A stretch of DNA of 9,379 nucleotides, taken from positions 287 through 9,665 of the forward strand of contig DJPG01000053.1 in assembly GCA_002439735.1 (NCBI GenBank), given 5' to 3'. Below the pieces are notes generated by a model. That model was not told the DNA's origin. It saw only the letters and a list, made by a program, of their open reading frames with translations, and searched no databases. This stretch comes from Firmicutes bacterium UBA6418 (GTDB taxonomy: Bacteria; Bacillota; Clostridia; Peptostreptococcales; Anaerovoracaceae). Numbering within the stretch: position 1 is the first letter of the stretch; each line of letters starts with the position of its first letter. Positions 5,520-9,379 of this stretch are shown piece by piece. Made by a program: the position numbers and the translations under genes.

Positions 5520-6287
5520 TTATTCTGCGGTGCCGTCTGCCTGTCTCTGGCAGTCGTGCGCCAAGAGGTCGATCGCGGCGATGATCGCACCTGAGAGGAT
5601 CTGGCCGTTCTCGCCGCTCGACACCGGTATGCTCAAATCACAGAATTTTTGCAGCGCGCCGTGCTTTTGTCCCGTGATGGCGACAAGATACGCGCTCTGT
5701 TCGGCGCGCAGGCGGCGAATCTGCTCCAGCAGCGCCTGGTTCTGTCCGGTCGCGGCCAGAACCAACAGCATATCGTCCCGCGTGATATTGCACTCGGCAG
5801 TCTTCATCTCGTAACCGGAGGCAAGCACAAAGCATGGTTTGCCCTGCATGCAGAAAAGCCGCCTTGCGTAATACGCCGCCTCACGGCAATCCTCATCCGC
5901 CAGCAATAGCACGCTGCGCGAAGATTGCAAGTACTCATAAAAGCGGCTGGCTTTCTCCTCGGAGAAAGCGTGAAGCGTTGCGCTCACGCTTTCGATATAG
6001 TCCTGCACCCAAGCCTCAAGCGAAGCGGACTTCGGCCCGCTTTGCTCAAGAGAGGTGTAGTAGGTCAGGCGCAGAAGGTTGATAAAGTCCGCATAGCCGG
6101 AAAAACCCAGCTTCTGCACAAAGCGGAACATCGTTGCCGTGGAGACAAAGCATTCGTGTGAAAGCATACGGATGCTCTCATCCTTCACCGTCTCAATGTT
6201 GCGCGTGACATAGTCGTAAATGTTGCGGTCTGTCTGGTTGAGCGTGGGAAGGTATGGTGCCGTAGCGGCAAAAAAATCATCCTTCAT
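5520..6287 (-). CDS. MurR/RpiR-family transcriptional regulator (HTH + SIS)
   Basis: 255 residues. The N-terminal RpiR helix-turn-helix covers about 5-80, with the motif SIRMLSHECFVSTATMFRF (38-56) followed by KLGFSGYADF (59-68). The C-terminal SIS-type ligand domain covers about 120-245. Family members bind sugar phosphates in that domain, but here the first loop reads LLADEDCREA instead of a Gly-x-Gly-x-Ser type loop. The second reads LAATGQNQ instead of Ser-x-Ser-Gly-x-Thr. The ligand may therefore differ. The start is ATG 6287, with AAGGAG 10 bases upstream (6298-6303); an in-frame TTG at 6293 is too close to that site. The frame stays open far upstream, but only because it runs antisense to the hydrolase gene. 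It co-transcribes with the deiminase-family gene and is divergent from the hydrolase, so it probably controls one or both. Confidence 0.92.
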   Translation of the reverse strand: MKDDFFAATAPYLPTLNQTDRNIYDYVTRNIETVKDESIRMLSHECFVSTATMFRFVQKLGFSGYADFINLLRLTYYTSLEQSGPKSASLEAWVQDYIESVSATLHAFSEEKASRFYEYLQSSRSVLLLADEDCREAAYYARRLFCMQGKPCFVLASGYEMKTAECNITRDDMLLVLAATGQNQALLEQIRRLRAEQSAYLVAITGQKHGALQKFCDLSIPVSSGENGQILSGAIIAAIDLLAHDCQRQADGTAE

Positions 6288-6338
6288 ACGCAAAATGCTC
6301 CTTCCTCGCCGATCCAGCCGATTTTTAGACTGATTTTT

Positions 6339-6367
6339 ATTATAGCCTGTCCCCTTTCCGTTGTAAA
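6339..6367 (-). promoter_or_regulatory. Sigma-A-type promoter of the rpiR / deiminase-family operon
   Basis: On the minus strand TTTACA (6362-6367), a 17-base spacer and a perfect TATAAT (6339-6344) lie about 50 bases before the regulator's ATG. No equally good promoter is visible for the rightward hydrolase gene in the same 123-base gap. Confidence 0.78.
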
Positions 6368-6375
6368 TGACATTT
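6365..6375. promoter_or_regulatory. Candidate RpiR operator dyad
   Basis: AAATGACATTT is an odd-centred palindrome with 5-bp arms that overlaps the -35 box of the regulator operon and lies upstream of the hydrolase. An autoregulatory site here would suit an RpiR regulator. It is short, so chance is possible. Confidence 0.25.
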
Positions 6376-6410
6376 TTCGATTCAATCAGACATATAAGGA
6401 GGAATCTTCC

Positions 6411-7751
6411 ATGGATGTGATCCACCCCACAGAGCTTGACCGCGCGCATTTTGCCGCGCTGGAAAAGGACCTTGACGCCATCCTGCATGACCCCGTCATG
6501 CCCGTTCCCGCCTGCGGCGTGATGGCGTTCCGCGACGGGAAGCTGCTCTATCAGGGCTGCAAGGGCCGCCGCCGCATCAACGCGGGACACCCTGAAAACG
6601 ACCTGCCGTTTGAAATGAACACACGCTTTCGCACGGCATCGATCTCCAAGGTCTTCGTCGCGCTTGGTGTGATGCGTCTTGTTGAGCAGGGCACGCTTGA
6701 CCTTGACCGTGACGTAAGCGACTACCTCGGCTTTCCGCTGCGCAACCCCAGCTATCCCGATACCGCCATCACGCTGCGCATGCTGCTTTCGCACACCTCG
6801 TCGATCCGCGACGGCAGCGTGTACTCCATCCCGCCCGAGGACAACATCGAGCAGTTCTTCCTGCCTGATGGCAAGTATTTCCTCGGCGGCGAGCACTTTG
6901 CCAACAGCGAGGACGGCGTGAACCGCGCGCCCGGTGTGTTCTTTGCCTACACGAACCTCAACTACGGCGTGATCGGCACAATCTTCGAGCGCCTGAGCGG
7001 CGAGCGCTTCGACGTTTTTATGAAAAAGCATGTGCTTGAGCCCATGGGTCTTGGCGCAAGTTTCAACGTCGGCGATTTCACTGCCGATCAGCTGCACGAC
7101 CTCTCCCCTATCTACCAGTCGAAAAACGGCGACCGCTGGGACGCTTCCCAGCCCTGGCGGGCGCAAATCGACGACTACCATGACGAGGTCCAGTCCCGCG
7201 ATCAGGTGCTCATCACGAACCCCGACCTTGGCGGCACGAACGTGATGGCCGACCTGCACGACTACCACATCGGCTATAACGGCACGCTGTTTTCCCCGCA
7301 GGGCGGTCTCCGCATCAGCATGGAGGAGCTCAAGGTGCTCGCAGAGCTGTTCCTGACGGACGGCTGTATCGGCGGCAAGCGCTTCTTGAGCAAGGAATCC
7401 GTCGACGCGATGTTCACCCCCTATTGGACATATTCCGAAAGCGCCAATAACGGCGACACCTACGACGGCCTGATGACCTGCTATGGTCTCGGCATTCAGG
7501 TGTTCACCTCCGGCAAGCGCGACCGTTTTCTCCGTCACCGTAACGTTGTGATGTCCGGCCACTTCGGCGAGGCCTATGGCCTGCTCGCAGGGCTGTTTGT
7601 CAACCGCGAGCGACAGGACGGTATCTTCTACATGATCAACGGCCAGGGCGCGCCCGACGTTGACCACCACGGCGACTACTCTGGCATGTATCAGTGGGAG
7701 GAACGTCTTTGCACAGCTCTGCTCGATAATCTCTTCCCCGAGGAAGAGTGA
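6411..7751 (+). CDS. Serine beta-lactamase-fold hydrolase (PF00144 type)
   Basis: 446 residues of the class C beta-lactamase / D-aminopeptidase / esterase superfamily. The nucleophile motif SxxK is S77-I-S-K80 in TASISKVFVALGVMRLVEQG, the second motif is Y180-T-N182 (YTNLNYGVIG), and the third is H384-F-G386 (SGHFGEAYGLLAG). Other family marks are LRMLLSHTSSI (122-132) and FSPQGGLRIS (294-303). There is no signal peptide or membrane helix, so it should act in the cytoplasm, which argues against antibiotic resistance. A hydrolase of an imported ester, amide or D-amino-acid compound is more likely. AAGGAGGA (6396-6403) sits 7 bases before the ATG. The gene is divergent from the RpiR operon, so it is probably regulated with it. 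Length and motifs are intact. Substrate unknown. Confidence 0.93.
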   Translation: MDVIHPTELDRAHFAALEKDLDAILHDPVMPVPACGVMAFRDGKLLYQGCKGRRRINAGHPENDLPFEMNTRFRTASISKVFVALGVMRLVEQGTLDLDRDVSDYLGFPLRNPSYPDTAITLRMLLSHTSSIRDGSVYSIPPEDNIEQFFLPDGKYFLGGEHFANSEDGVNRAPGVFFAYTNLNYGVIGTIFERLSGERFDVFMKKHVLEPMGLGASFNVGDFTADQLHDLSPIYQSKNGDRWDASQPWRAQIDDYHDEVQSRDQVLITNPDLGGTNVMADLHDYHIGYNGTLFSPQGGLRISMEELKVLAELFLTDGCIGGKRFLSKESVDAMFTPYWTYSESANNGDTYDGLMTCYGLGIQVFTSGKRDRFLRHRNVVMSGHFGEAYGLLAGLFVNRERQDGIFYMINGQGAPDVDHHGDYSGMYQWEERLCTALLDNLFPEEE

Positions 7752-7758
7752 AATTTTT

Positions 7759-7788
7759 CCGCGCTGCCGCGTCCACCCACGGCGCGGC
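7759..7788 (+). terminator. GC-rich hairpin after the hydrolase gene, doubtful terminator
   Basis: CCGCG (7759-7763) pairs with CGCGG (7783-7787), and CCG (7767-7769) with CGG (7780-7782), leaving a 3-base bulge; other foldings are possible. No T-run follows directly (the nearest, TTTTTT, is at 7814-7819). It could weaken read-through into the MATE gene or protect the 3' end rather than terminate. Confidence 0.28.
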
Positions 7789-7818
7789 GGCACAAGACCC
7801 GCATACATCCCAGTTTTT

Positions 7819-7833
7819 TGAACAATCAGTTCA
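7819..7833. promoter_or_regulatory. Inverted repeat upstream of the MATE gene
   Basis: TGAAC-N5-GTTCA, a 15-bp dyad 44 bases before the TTG start, in an AT-rich stretch that could hold the MATE promoter. No convincing -35/-10 pair is visible: TTCATA-17-TATTTT (7830-7858) would start transcription on top of the ribosome binding site. Operator function is a guess. Confidence 0.3.
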
Positions 7834-7876
7834 TACAAGAATTTTGAATTACTATTTTATTTAAGGACGTGTTATT

Positions 7877-9199
7877 TTGCTACTCTCAGGCAAAAGTCTG
7901 AAACATGACTTTGTCCGTTTTGTCTCCGCCACCGTGGCGTCTCTGATGGTCTTTTCCCTCTACTCCATGGTCGACGGTCTGATGGTCTCGATCGGCGTGA
8001 ACGAATACGCCATGAGCGCCGTCAATCTCTCCCTTCCCTTCACCAACGCGCTTTTCTCCATTGCGGTCATGTTCGCAGTGGGCAGCTCAACGCTCATCGC
8101 CATTTACATTGCGCAGGATAAGCGGCACGAGGCCGATACACTGTTTTCACAGAACTTTGCCACATTGCTCGTCATCGGCGTTCTGGCCACCACGCTTGTT
8201 TTCGTATTTTTGGAGCCGTTCGCAATCCTGCTTGGCGCGGACAAGATCACGCTTGACTATGTCAAGGAATATCTTATCGGTATCGCGCCGTTCAGCGTAT
8301 GCTTTCTTGTCTCCTATAACCTTGAGGTGCTCGTCAAGACCGACGGCTACCCGCGCTACGCGCTCTTCACCGTCATCACTGGCTGCCTGACGAACTGCGT
8401 GCTGGACTATGTCGCAATCTTCTGGCTCAATATGGGCGTCTTCGGCGCGGCGGCGGCGACCGGTATCTCCCAACTCGTCACGTGCGTGCTCTACCTCATC
8501 CACTTTTTCAGCAAAAAGTGTACCTTTCACCTGTGCAAGTTCCGCTTTGACCCGCACCTCTACGCCCGTATCCTGCCCATTGGCCTTGCTGACGGCGTGA
8601 CGGAGCTGTGCACGGGCCTGATGATTTTTCTCTTCAACCACACGGTGCTGCGCTGCATCGGCACGGACGGCGTCGTGACCTACACGGTCATCGCCTATGT
8701 CAACACCGTCGTCATCAACCTGATGGTCGGTATTTCGCAGGGCTCGCAACCACTCGTCAGCTTTCACTACGGCAAGGGCGAACATGATCAATGTCAAAAG
8801 CTCCTGCGCTACGGCCTGACCACCGTGTGCATTATCGCGCCGCTGCTGTTCCTCTGCGTCTACTTCTTTGCCCCACAGATCGTGAGCGCGTATCTCTCAC
8901 ATGCAAGCGACGAGCTCGTCGCCTACTCCGTGCGCGCGTTCCGCCACTACGGCATCTCGTATCTGCTCGTCGGCTTCAATGTCGTCATCGGCGGCTTTTT
9001 GACGGCGCTTGAGCGTCCCATCCCCGCCATCTCAATCTCCGTCGGCCGCGGTCTTGTGCTGCAAAGCGCGGTGCTGCTGACGCTCGCCGCCGTCTTCGGC
9101 GGGGAGGCGCTGTGGTACACACCCATCATCTCCGAGGCGCTCTGCCTTGCGATGTCGGTAATCTTCCTTCGTCTCTATCAGGGGGAGCCCAGAGTATGA
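7877..9199 (+). CDS. MATE-family multidrug/metabolite efflux transporter
   Basis: 440 residues with about 12 hydrophobic helices in two halves. The start is typical of the clostridial MATE group: FVRFVSATVASLMVF (12-26), YSMVDGLMVS (29-38), then ALFSIAVMFAVGSSTLIAIY (58-77). The second half has the matching repeat with NLMVGISQGSQPLVSFHYGK. Such proteins export organic cations, drugs or metabolites using a Na+ or H+ gradient. The start must be TTG at 7877: an in-frame TAA lies at 7862-7864, no ATG or GTG occurs between, and AAGGA (7863-7867) is 9 bases upstream. The gene follows the hydrolase by 125 bases on the same strand and may be partly co-transcribed. The substrate is unknown; export of a product of the neighbouring enzymes is possible but unproven. 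Confidence 0.94.
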   Translation: MLLSGKSLKHDFVRFVSATVASLMVFSLYSMVDGLMVSIGVNEYAMSAVNLSLPFTNALFSIAVMFAVGSSTLIAIYIAQDKRHEADTLFSQNFATLLVIGVLATTLVFVFLEPFAILLGADKITLDYVKEYLIGIAPFSVCFLVSYNLEVLVKTDGYPRYALFTVITGCLTNCVLDYVAIFWLNMGVFGAAAATGISQLVTCVLYLIHFFSKKCTFHLCKFRFDPHLYARILPIGLADGVTELCTGLMIFLFNHTVLRCIGTDGVVTYTVIAYVNTVVINLMVGISQGSQPLVSFHYGKGEHDQCQKLLRYGLTTVCIIAPLLFLCVYFFAPQIVSAYLSHASDELVAYSVRAFRHYGISYLLVGFNVVIGGFLTALERPIPAISISVGRGLVLQSAVLLTLAAVFGGEALWYTPIISEALCLAMSVIFLRLYQGEPRV

Positions 9200-9306
9200 T
9201 TTTATACTTTGGCTGATGAGATGTGGATACTCTCACATGGTATCTGTCAGCGGATATTTCCCCATGCATTATTAAGGATTGCTGAAGTAAGGTCTTCCTC
9301 AGTTGT

Positions 9307-9322
9307 ACAGAATTACAGAATT
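9307..9322. repeat. Tandem 8-bp duplication
   Basis: ACAGAATT occurs twice in direct tandem in the non-coding stretch 9200-9351. The rest of this stretch shows no gene I can support. Confidence 0.6.
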
Positions 9323-9351
9323 TTAAAGCAATCATTTGGGGCAACAAGGCA

Positions 9352-9379
9352 AAGGTGCAGGGATTTCTCCCTGCACCTT
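9352..9379 (+). terminator. Hairpin terminator at the right edge (T-tract outside window)
   Basis: AAGGTGCAGGG (9352-9362) pairs perfectly over 11 bp with CCCTGCACCTT (9369-9379) around the loop ATTTCT. It most likely terminates the MATE transcript about 150 bases after its stop; an A precedes the stem, so a leftward role is also possible. The window ends at the last stem base. Confidence 0.75.

Noticed and set aside
6411..7751. Reading the SxxK hydrolase as an antibiotic-resistance beta-lactamase
   Set aside because: No signal peptide or lipoprotein motif, and a metabolic gene context; family membership alone does not imply drug resistance.
5520..7838. A 772-codon uninterrupted leftward frame suggesting a giant fusion protein upstream of the RpiR regulator
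   Set aside because: The part above 6287 runs antisense to the hydrolase gene, which has all its catalytic motifs and a strong ribosome binding site. The antisense frame is open because GC-rich codon use avoids the complements of stop codons. The regulator's own ATG, ribosome binding site and promoter lie at 6285-6367.
8147..8797. A 216-codon leftward frame opposite the MATE gene
   Set aside because: Charged, repetitive antisense translation with no recognisable domain; the MATE reading of the other strand is unambiguous.
9126..9347. A 73-codon leftward frame spanning the MATE 3' end and the right intergenic stretch
   Set aside because: About a third is antisense to MATE, no ribosome binding site or recognisable domain is visible, and it adds nothing to the explanation of the region.
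9221..9379. A rightward frame open from ATG 9221 to the window edge
   Set aside because: It would run straight through the perfect terminator hairpin at 9352-9379 and lacks a ribosome binding site.
1..9379. Prophage, transposon, CRISPR or toxin-antitoxin system
   Set aside because: Apart from one XRE regulator and some short frames, no integrase, transposase, repeat-spacer array, structural phage gene or toxin partner could be found on either strand.

Overview
The window looks like chromosomal DNA from an anaerobic gut Firmicute, most likely a Clostridia / Oscillospiraceae-type organism. The grounds are strong AGGAGG-type ribosome binding sites, sigma-A-like TTGACA/TATAAT promoters, hairpin terminators with T-tracts, and the mix of families (zinc-ribbon membrane proteins, DUF2085, MelB-like symporter, MurR/RpiR regulator, MATE exporter). 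Genus cannot be told from the sequence. There is no rRNA, tRNA, CRISPR array, transposase or phage structural gene.

Left part (1-2642), AT-richer (23 G+C in the 60 bases 61-120): a leftward three-gene operon of small membrane proteins reads from a near-consensus promoter at 2295-2323. Its order is a zinc-ribbon membrane protein (2235 to 1393), a DUF2085 membrane protein (1390 to 1025) and a second zinc-ribbon, single-span protein with an acidic exterior that runs off the left edge (from 1013). Spacings of 2 and 11 bases and one stop codon inside the next ribosome binding site indicate translational coupling. A small XRE-type repressor-like gene (2363-2611) is transcribed divergently and ends in a bidirectional terminator.

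Middle part (2643-2968): about 330 bases with a possible decayed or tiny leftward gene (two overlapping short frames) and the control region of the next gene. That region has a candidate promoter, GTAACA repeats and a perfect 14-bp palindrome.

Right part (2969-9379), GC-richer (42 G+C in the 60 bases 6481-6540): a GPH/MelB-type symporter faces a leftward operon of an RpiR-family regulator and an agmatine-deiminase-family protein. A perfect promoter (TTTACA-17-TATAAT) drives that operon. Divergent from it is a cytoplasmic serine beta-lactamase-fold hydrolase, followed by a MATE exporter with a TTG start. A terminator hairpin lies at the very right edge. This set reads as a small uptake / processing / export neighbourhood under RpiR control, but its substrate cannot be deduced.

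The most notable observation is that the agmatine-deiminase-family protein keeps the substrate-site Asp and His motifs but has serine (Ser355, codon AGT) where the family's catalytic cysteine belongs. Its RpiR partner has also lost the usual Gly/Ser sugar-phosphate loop of the SIS domain. The pair may therefore be a repurposed, non-deiminase sensor or enzyme.
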